A stretch of DNA of 64,000 nucleotides from Pomacea canaliculata (Eukaryota > Mollusca > Gastropoda > Architaenioglossa > Ampullariidae), in assembly GCF_003073045.1 (NCBI RefSeq), contig NC_037591.1, forward strand, positions 22,973,319 through 23,037,318, written 5' to 3'. Below are positions 1 to 13,142 of the stretch, piece after piece. How positions within the stretch are numbered: position 1 is the first letter of the stretch; each line of letters opens with the position of its first letter. A program made the translations under genes and the position numbers. The notes beneath the pieces were generated by a model, which worked only from the letters and a program-made list of their open reading frames with translations, ran no database searches and was not told the origin of the DNA.

Positions 1-3000
1 TAGGAACAGATGATGTAACATATTCCTCTGTTGCATTGCTGGCTTCGTCTGAGTTTCCTGGACAAGTTGGGACTAAGCTTAGTGTTGAGAGTCTTGAAAG
101 TGATGCTCTCCTAGACAGTGGGCTGCTGCCCACTGGACGTGAGCTTGTTAGCAGTTCAACTTCTCAGCAGCCAGCAGTGCATATAGGACAGAAAGCATCT
201 GTGGGTATAAGCACAAAGAAACTGAGGGCTGCTCAGCAGGATCTCTTGCAGCAGAAACCACAACTTGATGCACGGGTCAGTTCATACTTTAGTAAGGGCT
301 GTGGTAGCCAGTTAACAGCACAGACTATAGGCCAGGTTTCCAACTTTCTTTTTTCCTCTGTGACTGATTCCACTACCACCACCACCACAGCTGGACAGGA
401 TGAACTGACAAGTGTAAGTCGAGCTGGTCCTGGTTTGCTGGAAACCATGTTCAGGCATTCATCAGATTTCTTAAGTCTTAAGAATATTTCTTCAAGCACT
501 TCTATTAAAATACCTGACCAGATATCATTGCCAGAAGTGCAGCAAACCAGGTCTGTACAGAGCATTAGTATGCATGGTGACGCCTTTAATGAGGATTTTC
601 AAGGAAATAGTTCACAACTGTTTGAGGCAGGTTTGATTGGAAATCAAGAACATGCATCTGGAAAAAGGTGAAAGTGATCAGTAGTGCTCAAGAATGCAGA
701 ACAACTCAAACATCAGTGTCATCTGTGACATCCACGATGCATGACAGGCAGCAGGTGGCATCATTAGCCCCTGTGACAGTCAAGTCCTCTCCTTCTCCCC
801 TCACTGTCACTAATTCAAACATATCAAATCCTAGAATGCAATCTTTCGTGCCAAAAACCACAGTGCTGGACACAATTAAAGCCTCACCAGCTCAGCCAAT
901 AAACCTCTTGGCTTTGCTAAAGAGCCCAGCGCTCTCAGCTGTTAACAAACCAGTTCTGGTTCTCGCTTAGCCCTTTCTAGTAAGAAGGATTTGCCTAGCA
1001 CATCCCGGTCGTCCACCTTGCCACCAGCAATGCAGACTGTCACCCAAAAGCAAGTCAAATCAGAGCCAGTTGATGTCATAGAATCTGACCAGTTTTTGAG
1101 TCCATCTACTCCTCAAGAAGAAAATGAGAGTGTCACGGCACAACTGAACTCACAATTCTTGTCAGGAGGTTTACTGATTCAAATGGAAGGGCCATCCTTG
1201 GGCTCCAATGTATTTGGCAAAATGGTGCTGCCATCAGATGTGGGTTTTAGGGAAGAGATGACTTCATCTGTTGTTGACCAGCTGGTTGGTTTTTTGGAGC
1301 CTGCATCACAGTTGAGAGAAGAATCATCAGTCACATCATCAGAACAAGAAGGTGAGCTACCAGCTGATGTGGCTGAGTTTGTGGCTGAAGCCATGACAGC
1401 ACAAGAGCTCAAGCTTCAGCACCAGTCAGGTGTGGCAGGTGCTGGTTACTTGCAGTCTTTTTTGTATTCACAAGATCCCTTTCTGGCAAGCCCAAGAAGC
1501 TCTGCACATGCTGAGAACAGTGTGCGGGCAGATGGCAGCTCCATCAGTGACCTGAATCCTGCAGGTACAGGACCCAGAGACAACTTTACCATTCCTTCAA
1601 ACCCAGCACCAAAACAGCGTTTAAGTGAGAGCAGTTCAGCAGCATCTAAGAAGTATCCTCCTGTACAACGAAGTGCTTCCCTCCCAGTGTTTGTTCCACC
1701 TGCACTGAGTACAGGCTCCAGTTCTGCTTGCCTGGCACATGATGTTCCATCACCCCATCTCCATGTCCTGCCAACCCAAGAGTGTCAACACCAATGTTGG
1801 CATCATCTTCCTCTTCTGGTGTAATCCCAGCAAAGCGACAGAGGCAGATGACTTCAGGAGAAAGAGGAGGCAGCCAGACTTCTTCTGATGCTGGCTATCA
1901 CAGTTATGATAGTCCAAAGTCAGCCAGCATACATCCTGCTACCCCTGTACAGGACCACACGGTAGCTCCAGCACATAAACGCAGTGGTCCAGACATACAG
2001 TCAGTGCCCCAGGGTTCTCCTATGGCACCTAACAGACTTAGCTCAGCCTCAACATCAAGTTCTGCTGCAGGATGCAGCCCTGTGGACCAGTCCATAGGAT
2101 CTCCCAATGCATTCATGCCGATCCAGGGGTCTGCTTTAATTACAAGGCTTGGAAGCCTTGGGCAACCTCAACACTATATAGAACCAATTCGCCCTGTAGT
2201 AACTGTGGCAACTGCTGCTCCTTCTGGACACAGCACAGAGAGCTGTAGCATCACTATCAGTACAAGCAGACATGGGTCACGTAGGAATCGAACAGTTGTG
2301 GCACCTGGGCCAGAGGAGAACATTGAGATGGCTGTTTTGTCAAGTTATCATGTCACATCTACTCCCTCCACCTCTGATGTTTCAGGGGATACAGGCCCCT
2401 TGAGTGTGAGATCAGTTTCCTCAGATCCAGGTGTGTCAGGCGATGGTCAAACGGCTGCTCGTATGGTGTGCATTAGCCCCCGTCCTGGCACTACACCCTA
2501 TTCAGCACCGTCACCAGCCACACCTCAGGCTGGCAATGCCCCGGGCATCAGTCCAGGTCCTAGTCCAACACCTCCACACACCAGCAGCACATGCAGTACT
2601 GCTTCTGCAGCAGCTACATCACGGAGCTCCAGTCATGGCGTCCTGCAGAAGTTGCTGTCTACTCGGGGCGTGCCATCATCTTATCCTGAAAGTGTGCAGC
2701 AGAGGCTTTTAGCAAGTGCTCAATTGGCTGGCAGCCAAATTGTAGGAGGTTCTTCAGACCAGAAGGGTCAGAGTGCAGCTGCAGGTCAGAGTTCAGCAGG
2801 AAGTGTGATTGAGCAGCATGCTGGACAGTTTATGGTGCCGCTAGTCAGTGCTGAAGATATCAAGCCCTCAGCACGCTCTGTTGTGCACTACATTCCAGCT
2901 ACTGGTGGTGTTGGAGGCACCAGCGAAAGGACCAGTCGGAGGATAGCCATCTTAAAAAGGGATTCATCCAAATCAAGTGCAAAGGCCTCTGTAAGTGCAC

Positions 3001-4019
3001 CTAAGGCCACAGCAGAAACAGTTTTGAAAGGGAGCAATACAGGTTCATCTGAATCTTCCACAACACCTGAAGCACCCTTGGAATACCCTTTCTCTTACAA
3101 ACTTGCTTTGCTTCGGCAGCAGAGTATGGCCCAGCCTCCCAAAGACTTGCCACCAGCTCCCACAGGAACAACTTCCAGGACAGGGTCTACTGGTTCCCGT
3201 TCAAACAACAAGCCACAAGCATCTGCTTCAGCAACACTTGCAGCAAGCTTGGCCAACCTGCAAAAGCAGGTGCCCGTTCCAAACAGTCCATCTCAAGATA
3301 TCAAAAGTGCTGGGTCTCTTAGCAGTGTTTCTGAAAGCCAGCAAACCAAACGATCAACTGGCATGTCAAACCTTGCAGTGCAAGTCTCTTCTCCACACAC
3401 ACCTATACCGGCCTCAGCAACAACTCCTCCAATACCACATCAACAGCAGATCAATGTTCCCTTACGACTTTCTATGAGCACCCAGTCCACTGGAGATGTT
3501 TTCTTCGGTGTGCCAGTTCCATCACCATCACAACGGCTCAACCCATTCAGTCCACCACAGCCATCACCTTCATCCTCATCTTCCACGCCACCATCATCAG
3601 CATCGTCGTCCTCATCTTTGACAACATCGACCAACTCCCTTGGTGCCTTGTATCTTCCTTTTAATCTCCCAGATATGAACTACATGGGAAACGCACCAAA
3701 TATTGACCTGAGCCAGTTAATGCCAAACAAAACACCAGCAGCAAACATCTTGGTGCCACCTCAGCCTTCGGCCAGCTCCAGTCTCAACATAGCTGGCTTT
3801 GAAGATGAACTTCAGTCCACGCTTGACATTTTGCGTAACATCGATGGACACTACTTCAACCAGGAAGTGGAGGCAGATGTGGTGGAGAATGAAAACACCA
3901 TGATGATAATTCAGAGTGTTTTTGGTGACTTGTCGCAAGAGCATGATGCTCAGACTGGGGGAGACGAGGAGGATATGGAGCAGGATAACAAGGGCGAGTC
4001 CAGGCTCAAAGAAACTTAA
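1..4019 (+). CDS. C-terminal part of an RFX7-like Ser/Pro-rich transcription regulator (5' end outside window)
   Basis: Coding sequence runs almost without interruption from the left edge to the TAA at 4017-4019, apparently one large last exon. It passes through three frames, changing near 660, 955 and 1760-1800, and each change is what one missing base would give (the first lies at a run of five A). No DNA-binding domain is in the window. Assignment rests on motif order resembling the C-terminal half of vertebrate RFX7, recalled rather than aligned: a KSEPVDV acidic patch, an acidic helix-like segment around 1357-1420 (LPADVAEFVAEAMTAQELKL), a P/S-rich stretch ending GSPNAFMPI near 2100 (RFX7 has NPFAFTPI), an RSVS segment, a leucine-rich block VLQKLLSTRG near 2640, and an acidic C-terminus with a DELQSTLDIL helix. 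If right, it is a nuclear regulator binding X-box promoters through an upstream winged helix. It could be another low-complexity nuclear protein. The open frame is sure; the family is tentative. Confidence 0.5.
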
Positions 4020-7000
4020 GGCTCCCCGTCCCATTTGTGTTCACAAATTAGGCTGTGGGTGTGAGAGAGAGTGAGAGAGAGAGCAGGGGATAGAAACCGC
4101 ACATTCAAAATGTAAATGAAGCATGTGTTTACTTTCATTGAAGATTCCAGCCAAATGTCCATTTTGTAGTTTATATGTGCCACCCTAGGTGTCACTTTCA
4201 CCCGTTCATATTAGTAGACGTCAAATAGCATGTTGTTGGTTTGTTATCTGGTTTTGCTGTAACTGGTTTGCAATGGTTTTTGTTATAATGTTCACTATGT
4301 TGACTGCTTTTTTCGTTATCATCTACTATTTTTGTATATTTATTCTATCTTTACTAATTTTATTTAGTTTACCCACTTCTGTAAACATGCACCTTTTACT
4401 GTTAGTAACATTTGAATTTTTATGTGCATATCTAGAAGTGGAGAAATGCAAATAGCAAATAATATTTTTGTGATGTTTGGACTTGACAAACAGATATTGC
4501 TGTCACCAAAGGAAAGCCATAGACACTGTTCAGGCAACATGCCATACGATGGCAGCAACCATGATCAATAGGGCAGGACCTTTTAGTGCATGTGCTCATT
4601 TCTCCATCAGTCCCAGCAGATGCTTGCTACATCATGACAGAATTGCTGTTTGCGTAAAGCTTAGGTTGCTGTAATTACAGTTATTTTCTCCCAGCTACTG
4701 ATGAACTCTTTCAACCAATCAGTTGAAGGATTTGCATTTTCTGCATACTGCTTCTGGCAACATTTAATTTGTGTAGGGCTCTTTTATGAGCTTGAGATTG
4801 TGATGCTTTTCTTGCTGTGCAGCTATTTTCAACAAAGGGGCAAAATTGTTGGTTGAGCTTACAACATATCACCTTAGGTTACTGAAGAAAAACTATGAAA
4901 TTTTACCTTCATCAGTCTTCACCTCAAATCACAGGTGAGCAACAGAGCATCATACAGTGTTCAGAAAGTCTGTATTGAAAGCTTTGAAAGTTACTGTAGT
5001 GGATGACTCATTACATCAACTCTCTGCCAGATGCTGCTTTGATTTATTTCGTTGTTTTGTTTCCTTCCTCCTCGGGTAAAAATAGAAAAGTTTGATAGCT
5101 ATGTTAAAATAGTGTTCAATATAGTTTGCTAGTTTTCCTAGTGCAGTGGTTCTCAAAGTGTGGTCTGCAGACCACTTATGGGCCACACGCATAAGTCAGT
5201 TGGTCCTTGGGTGACATTCTGTCAGCAAAGTGATGTTTCAATCGCCAGATACGCTGATTAGTCCAGTATTGATTTCACACGAGTTTTAATTGTATCGATG
5301 CCTAACTTTTCCTTCACATAAAACGCTCGCTTACCAAGTCCTTATCTGCATTTCCTTATTTTTAATTTTTATATGTACTTTGCAAAGTATTTAATTTTAT
5401 GTAAACCTATTACTATACTACTGTCACAAAAGTACATTTAGTTTTGAATTGTAATGAAACAAATGCAGCAGTTTAAATTTGAAATTCACGCTACAGAGTG
5501 ATTTTAGGCTTGGTGGTCTGCCAGTTTTTTTAACTTTAGTAAAGTGGTCTGGGGTCCGAAATACTTTGAGAACCACTGTCCTAGTGCATATGAGATGCAG
5601 TTTAATAAGGATTAGTACTCGCAGCATCCGTAAGCTCATAAAAAAAGGATCCAATGTGTGCCATTAAGAGAACTGTATATTTGTCCAAATGTATGAAAGG
5701 TCTTGAGTGGAATGTTGCTGGATTTATGTGACTTCTGCTCTTTTGGAACATATAGTTTATGGTGTTTTTATTACAGCTTTAGTTCATTTAGCTATCATAC
5801 TTCAATTATGTTGGGAATATCCCAGTAGTATTAGCAGTATATTGGTAGTTCAGCATTTCGCTGTACTAACTGGCTTTCTACTTTTAGTAAACTTGTATAG
5901 TTTATTGGGTTTTTTTTTTTAAAGATATTTGGTGTGTAAAAGAAAATGATGTTTTACCTTGCAAAAGTTGTGAACAACTAAGCATTTGATCTTGCTAATC
6001 TAGAACAATGACAAGAATTTTAGAGAATAGAAAAATATTTATAGTGTGCTGTCAGAGATATTTAATTCATGTTTTGAAGTGCATGTATTGTACTAGAAGA
6101 AGTAATTTGCTAAGGAAACTGTCATTTTCTGACAATAATAGAATCTCATTCTTTTTTGAACTGCAGTTTTGAATTTTTTTATACTTTCATGCCTAATATG
6201 ATGAACTTAAGTGCTTAAGAAAGAAGTACAATCAAACCTAGCTGAGTCCTTTCATCTGATTCTTTTGCAACTTTTTTGTTTTGGTAGGCTGGAGGGAGGG
6301 AGGGAGTAACATCCTGACTTCCTATTCAAACTGGTATCTACTTTTATAACAAATTGACTAAAATTTGACCAGGAAGACTGAATTTACCACCCAGTTAGAT
6401 GAGCTGAAATGCATATCTGTGTGACTAAATAATATGTAGATAATAATATTCTAAATATCTTTTGCATACTAGATCAATATTTGCCTTTATCCACATCATC
6501 TTCTCACTTTTCAGTGAATAGCAAACTCCTAACTATTTTAGTGACTAATTAAAAGCTATTATTATTTTATATAATACTGACATCATTGAGGGATTGATAT
6601 GTAAAAGTTGTAACATTTAAATGTTATTTAGGGAAAATAGGATTATCCAAATATGCCTGAACAAGGTAAGACATGAATAATGGAAATAGGGTTCTCCTTA
6701 TCCAAATATTCACTAACCAAACCGTTTTCCTGAAATGCGTACACTCAGATAGCAAGGTTCAACAGTATTCTAGGGTGACAGATTGGCACAGTCACAGTAA
6801 TATGTAAATTTACAGGTTGTCTTTGATAATATTTTTTCAATGCATTCTGCAGTTCAAAAGTATGTAGTGTTTATCAGCTGTCTGGTCTAATTGTCTTTCA
6901 CATTTTATGCTTGTACTTGTGAAGATAAAAACAAATATGTTTATGCACAAATCTTTGAAAATAATAGACATTGGTTTTGAGCTTACTGATAAAGAGCTCT

Positions 7001-10000
7001 ATATTTTAATTATGTGCAGCACAAGATTTAAATGGACTAATTAAAATCTAAATTGGAAAATGTAATATTGACTATCTTAAAGAATAGAGGTGGTGCTAGG
7101 AAATGGGCAGGCATCGTGCCAGATGTTTAACATATTGACATGATCTCTTGCTGCTTGATCAGGTGTTTCCTTCCACCCCACCATCTCATATTTTAAAACT
7201 TGAAAATTCTTCATATGTCAGATGAACAAGCACTTTAAACACTGCATTTCTTCTTTTCTTTGATCTCATTGGAACACATGCTTGACATTCATCATAGTAG
7301 TGAGAAGGCATTCCAATAGTTTTAAGCAAATGTTAAAAGAGCATGTGTACATTTTGGCGATAAGCAACTTTCCTTACATTACTGTTTGATTTCCTGTGGT
7401 TTTGTCAAGAAATGAAAGGAAAAAATTTACTGATTGATTGACCGTTACATGCCATTGGCTTCCATATAGTTTAACTATATTGCTCCATCTTAGTATTTGA
7501 CATCATATAATGTTTTACAAAACAACAGAGATTTAACTAAATATAATCAATGCTTGCTTATTTGCTTTTGAAAGGTCTTCATTGCAGGCATTTGCTATTT
7601 TTTAAATATGAATCTCTGCCTTCTCTACTTCTGCCAGGCTTTTCTTGCTTTCCATTCTTTAAAAATGTCCAGCTACTGTTGTGTAACCCATAACATTGTT
7701 TTGGAGATAATACCAATAATAAGGGAGAAAAGCTCAACAGGCATCGCCTACTGTCTTCTCTTTTCAGTGTATGTATAAACTAGAGAAAGTGCAAGCATAC
7801 ACTTGTCATTCATGGATAATGTGGGGGAGGGGGGGTTGTTGTTTGCTGTTTGTTATAGATCATGGATGACATTTAAAAAATGAAATGTAGATTAGTACTA
7901 GAAGTCTTTGCTGTACCTGGTCCAGGATTTCATGAAGGAAAAGTCAATAAGAATGATAATGATCTTCTTTTCTGCTGTCCCTCTTCCCTCAAATCCTAAC
8001 TCTGATTTGATATTCAGCAGAATACAAATTAATGCTGATATTTGTTTGGGAACAAGTCATTTTTTTTTATGTTAAATAAGGGCTTGACACTAAAAGTTGC
8101 ATGTCTTCCTAAACCATTCCTCAGCTAGGCAGCTGCTTGTCTTTGGTTCCTGAACACACTGGCAACTGCTAAACTGCAATAATAACTACATGTAGTATAT
8201 GGATTTTTTTCTGTTGTTTTAGTGATACATGTTGTATTTGAGGAGAAATAAAGTTAGTAAATTTAGAGTGAAAAAATATTTTGCAGACTAGTCTGACATA
8301 CAAAAAAGTTATAATCTAATGTTTATTTTTCTTTTCTTTTTACAAATTTTCTGACAAAACTATTGCTGGTACCCAATCACTAGATTCATCAAGAGAAAGC
8401 ACATCGCACACAAAATAGGGTACACTTTTGCTCATAACAGTTTTGACAGTGATCCGACTCCATCACATACACACGGCATCCTTGGTTAAATATTTTTGAT
8501 GAAAATTGTAAAAAATTGTTAAAAATGTTAAAGCATGCTGATGATTTGTGTTTGGGGGTTATTGGGTGGGTGCAATTGTTCTTAATCTTATATTTTGAAT
8601 TTTTAGTTTTCTGTGTGCGTAAGCTATCATCACTTTAGTAGTAAATAATTTCTTCTTTGGTTATGATGTTTCAGAGAAGTCTGCGTTTGCAGTGAGTTAC
8701 TTTGAATTTTTGTTAGAAGAAGACACTTTTTAACCATAATAGATTTACAGAGGTTTGAGTTCTCATTCCTACAGAAAGGAACACTACAACTTCAGCACTT
8801 TTTGTACATGAAGGCAGAATTATCTGCTGGTAAAAAAATATAGCTGGTAATATAGCAGTTTGATTGCTATTTAGTTGCTGCAGGCTAGTTACAAAAGTTA
8901 CTATTATTTTTAAATGCTTGCTGTTGTTCGGAGAGCTGAAAATGTAAGCAGCAGTGGTGAAAGCAAAAATTGTCATCTCTCTCAAGCATATTCAATCTGT
9001 CTATTGTAAAAGTGAACACATTAACAGTTATATATGCTGATCTTTATCATTAGCATTATATCAATGTGGACATCTTACCATCAGGTTTCATGGGCAGCAC
9101 CAGATCATTGCCTCCTGAACTTCACCACTCAGCACATGTTTTAGAATGCTAGCGCATTGTGTGAATTAACCTTGAAAGATTTTGTACACTAGAATGCACG
9201 AAAATTTGTTCACTTGAGCTTCCTATGCAATAACAGGAACTGTGTAGATGTGCATTAAAGCACTAATCTTCTCTCTCATCATCTGATTCCTGCTTCACCA
9301 TTCATCCTCTAGCACTTAATATGGTTTTTAGTTGTGGTTTTACATTATCTTTTTGAGTCAGATTCTAGTTTTGACAGAAGATATAAATTAAAGTCTGTAT
9401 TTCTAGGAACAAATTGAGAGCTAAGGAAATATGTGGCTCACCTCTCATTGGCATGACAGTAGGGTGCTCTGGTGGCCAGAGAACCATTTCATGTTTCTGA
9501 AGCTGCTTTCGAAAGCTTTTGGTGTTCCATAGCTGGTGGCACTTGCATTTAATGCAGTCAGCCTACAAATAAAATTTCTTCTTTTTGTTTTTTTTTTTTT
9601 AAGGGGGGATGGAGAGTGAGAAGGTGTAGTGATTCATCAGTGAAAATTTCCCATTGTGAGTGAAAGGGCAAGTCACTGATCCGTCCCAAAGTTTTTATTT
9701 GATAATTTAAATACATTCACTGATTCAAAGTAGGGCTTTTTTTTAAATTTGCTTCTTAGCTTCATATGAAAGTTGTTTGTGAACTGAACAAGCTTGTGAA
9801 ATAAGAAACATGTGTTGGGTGTATGCGAAGTCAGAAAAAGAATGTACAAAAATTTCCATTCTTTGGAGAGATTGGGAGGGTGGGAAAGTAGCAAAGTCTG
9901 CTGTTTGTACATATCTATCTATATGTGTGCCATTGATGTGTGTATGTGGGTGAAAGCAAGGGAGGCTATATGTGGTATTCATGGTACTTTTTATACCAGT

Positions 10001-10990
10001 GTACAGTATCAGTGATGGTCTCTCTTTGACAATGCTGTTAAAAAGAGAACCAATGGAGCCGTCATCACTATTTTCATTTAAACTGACTTAAATGTGTGGA
10101 TGTGGTTAGATATTGGCTAAGAATGTTTTTATCTGCCTCTGTCATAGACTGTAACCAAAAGATCTCTTGTCATTGAGAAGTGTGCGTGTGTGTGAGGGAG
10201 TGCACTCTTGTACATATATGTGTACCTGCCTACAAATGTGGATGTGTGTTTTCACATGCATATACATGCAGTTGTGTTTTCACACGTGCTTGCATAGTGC
10301 TTTTATACCCTTTTTGCATTTTTGTGAATATTCAAAGAGGGAAGAAATACACAACCTTTTATGCCTACCGGCCTTCTGTCTTTTTAAGTTCAACTTCTAC
10401 CACAACACTTCAGTATGTGCCATTCATTGTGTTTAGGTCTTGTGAATATTGAGCAGACTTGGTATTTTCACTCTTGCTATACATATCTTCATTCCATGCA
10501 TGCATCTTTGATTTCCTTTTCAATTCAAAGGGCAGACAGTTGAATCTTACTTTTGTATTTTAAAAAAATGAAAAGACTGGTTGCCAAGCAACATGAGGAC
10601 GATTTTATTCTTTGTGACTATTTTCTCTTGAATATGAGCTTTGCAGTGGAAGAAGACTTTTGTACAATACATTTTTGTGACTGGTGTCAAACTTTTTATA
10701 CCATCATCTTTTAGAGATGTAAATTATTTATAAAGAAATGTGAACTTTTTTGGATGTTGGTGTTTTTGCTGACAGTTGTGTGTTTGGGAGGTTGGCAGCG
10801 GTAGGTTTGTAAGCATGTACATATTCATGCCACTACATTATGTAAATTCAAACTGTCCAATCTGTTAGTAACTTTTAGTAATTTGTTTACATGGAGTAAA
10901 TCATAAATTATTGTTAAGACTTAGCAGTCCTACAGAAGACATATTTAGAAATAAGAGTTTGTTTGGGGTTTTTATTTATTTTTGCCTTTA
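4020..10990 (+). other. Probable long 3'UTR / downstream AT-rich region of the RFX7-like gene
   Basis: About 7 kb with no convincing coding exon on either strand and a uniform AT-rich composition. It holds long T runs, UGUANAUA Pumilio-type motifs in plus orientation at 6435-6442, 9906-9913, 10209-10216 and 10816-10823, and AATAAA hexamers near 8246 and 9566. The composition is unlike the introns further right. I infer a very long 3'UTR, which is common for large regulators, but no transcript end can be fixed from sequence. A hAT MITE at 5144-5578 sits inside it. Confidence 0.4.
5144..5578. mobile_element. Non-autonomous hAT element (MITE), 435 bp, with 8-bp target-site duplication
   Basis: Terminal inverted repeats start CAGTGGTTCTCAAAG on both strands (5144 rightwards; 5578 leftwards, CAGTGGTTCTCAAAGTATTT). 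The copy is flanked by a perfect 8-bp direct repeat TCCTAGTG at 5136-5143 and 5579-5586. CAGTGGTTCTCAA ends with 8-bp duplications are typical of hAT (Charlie-like) elements. No transposase frame is present, so this is an internally deleted or MITE-type copy. Its intact duplication suggests modest age. Confidence 0.9.
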
Positions 10991-11289
10991 ATGGCATATA
11001 TTTCTCAATCTGTGATTGAAAGACTCAAAAAAAGGCTAATCTGTAAATTTCCCTTATATTTTAACTTGGTTAAAATCACTTTAGCCATGTTGACAATGCA
11101 AGTATATCCCAGATGACAATTGGGAAGCAGCTCTATAAGGAAACGGTCAAGAACTTTGCAGCACAACATCAACAATGGAAAATACATTGACACATTCATA
11201 CCCATCAAAATCGCAAAACCTGCATACAATTACAATTTATTCACTCACGCTAGCATACAGAAGTGGCACTTAGGAGCTGTTGAAACTCT

Positions 11290-11520
11290 CCGGATAGCAC
11301 ATGCTCATCCTCCCGTGAAGGCGCGAAGGTTAGCGCATGTCACCATAACAGTGAGGGTTGGCTGTCCTGGGTTCAGCTCTCGTCTCGGGCACGCTGTTAC
11401 TCGTCATGTGGCATCTGTTTACAGGGCTGGCTGCATTACCGTGTGATTATAAGCTTAGTTGCTGGTTAGGTTAGGCGTAAAACGCCAATTTCCCTGCACC
11501 CCCTACTCCTTGTCATCTCG
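11290..11520 (+). mobile_element. tRNA-derived SINE-like element
   Basis: Contains a box A-like sequence GGTTAGCGCATG at 11328-11339 and a box B-like GGTTCAGCTCT at 11370-11380 at normal tRNA promoter spacing, followed by a body (about 11405-11495) that recurs at 13421-13490. A tRNA-like head with a shared non-tRNA body is the usual plan of SINEs. Boundaries are approximate and no tail or target duplication could be defined. Confidence 0.5.
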
Positions 11521-11859
11521 TAGAATTGAGGTGAATCTTTATGTTTCTGCTTGTTACAGATTCTGGAGGTCAAGTATAATCACAGGCAAGGTCAGTTTAT
11601 AGTAGTTAATAGTTGATAATACATCATTCAACTCATCTTGGAAACTTTAGCGCTCACCCTACTTGTTTTACAATATCGACAGGAAGTAGCGACTGAGTCT
11701 TCTCACCTCCGTGTTGTTACGCGTGAAGACAAAGGAACCAGTGTATCTCTCAAGCAGGAGGAGCGGCTTGGCCACAGCAGACGTATCCTTTCGAAAATCT
11801 AACTGAAAATGAATTGGAGGCGAGTTTTACTTTCGTAATAATAGGAAACAGCATGCGCC

Positions 11860-12000
11860 TTCACTGACGTCATACTACAAGCCATCAAGTGCAGGTGACG
11901 TAATTAAGGAAAAAGTCGTCAGGCGAACGTGCTCCACTGATGTCATGGCAACGTGACATCAAAGTGCAATCTGTGTATCTGATGAAGACGTCACGGAGAA
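11860..12000 (+). promoter_or_regulatory. Cluster of CRE-like sites, candidate promoter of the downstream gene
   Basis: A full palindromic CRE TGACGTCA lies at 11865-11872, TGACGTAA at 11896-11903, GACGTCAC at 11988-11995, and weaker TGATGTCA and TGACATCA forms lie between. So many CREB/ATF-type motifs in about 140 bp, 150-300 bp upstream of the first exon-like open frame, suggest a cAMP- or stress-responsive promoter. Function is inferred. Confidence 0.4.
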
Positions 12001-12158
12001 AGGAATCAATGTACTCGTCAAGGTATAACAGCCTAAACTGCTGATCTAGTCGGACGAGAAACTCTCATTCTGTTCCTCATTTTTTCGAACTTTAAAAAAA
12101 AAAGCTACAAAAAAATTTACAACCCTAGTCCGCGCAGAACTTGCAAATCATTAAACCA

Positions 12159-12513
12159 TGCCCCGGCCAAGGAAGCGATGGAAGTTTGTACTAAAGCAGC
12201 CATAGATCGAAAGTCAACGGATCGCTTCTCTGACTCTCGCAATCACAGAGCTTCAGAAGGTCTTCGGTTCCTCAAGGATGACGTGTGGCTGTCCGGAGAT
12301 CGCCAAGAGAGGTTCGGGTCGATATGCAATCACCTTGGTCGTCAGCACGGTGGCGTAGAGCAACGACCTAGGCTCGTCGCTGCCCCGTCTCCATGGCTGT
12401 CGGGGATTGCAACAGACGAGAAGACAGGAAGAGAAGAAAACGAAAGTGCGGAGGACAGTGGCCTGTGTAGTGATGCCTTTCTGCCAAGAACTTCTTGCAA
12501 TCAGTAGGTATAC
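12159..12513 (+). CDS. Possible first exon of the unrecognised large gene
   Basis: Two overlapping frames are open across this GC-richer block. One begins at an ATG at 12178 and codes about 109 residues rich in Ser/Arg; another begins at 12159 with MPRPRKRWKF and is interrupted. A possible donor AATCA/GTAGGT ends the block. It lies between the CRE cluster and the exon at 13143 in the right orientation, so it may be the 5' end of the same gene. The frame cannot be chosen with confidence given the indel pattern of this assembly. Confidence 0.3.
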
Positions 12514-13142
12514 ACGGTGAAGTGTTTGAAATTCCGACAAAATCGTTTCACACGCTGATTTTCCATGCAAGCGTGGAGTCTTTATCTCTTGCATAATAAT
12601 GAAAATAGTTTTTAAATTTAATTCAGTATTTTCCGACTGACAGACATCAGTATACCCTCTCTCTCTCTGTTTCTCGTTTTCTCTGCAGACTGTCATCTGC
12701 CTTCTGACGCAGAGCTATGGGTTACTTTATTTACTTTCTTGAGTCTTATTTATTCTTGTTTTGGATTTTGTTCTCTATGTACATCCGACAGAGATTTTTC
12801 GACTTTTAAAAAGTTTCTGTACCGCTCTTTTTAGTTTGGGGTTCTAACCCTGTCCCTTCGTAATGTTTCCACGAGGTAGGTATTCAACTTTTTAAAATAC
12901 ATTTCTTTAATTGGACGATTCTTCTCCCTCCAGTCCCCTTCACCCCCACTCTCTCTCTCTCATACCTGTTTCATTTGTTTTTGTTTAGCAATTTTTTTTA
13001 AGCTTTTCATCAACGAAAATGTAAACTTGCTGCACTAGTTCCCGTCAGTCTGCTGCGCTTCTATTGCGAATGACAGTTGTGATATTTACTCTCCACTTAC
13101 CTGACCACCAGTCTAATACAATTCTGGTTGTCTTGACGACAG

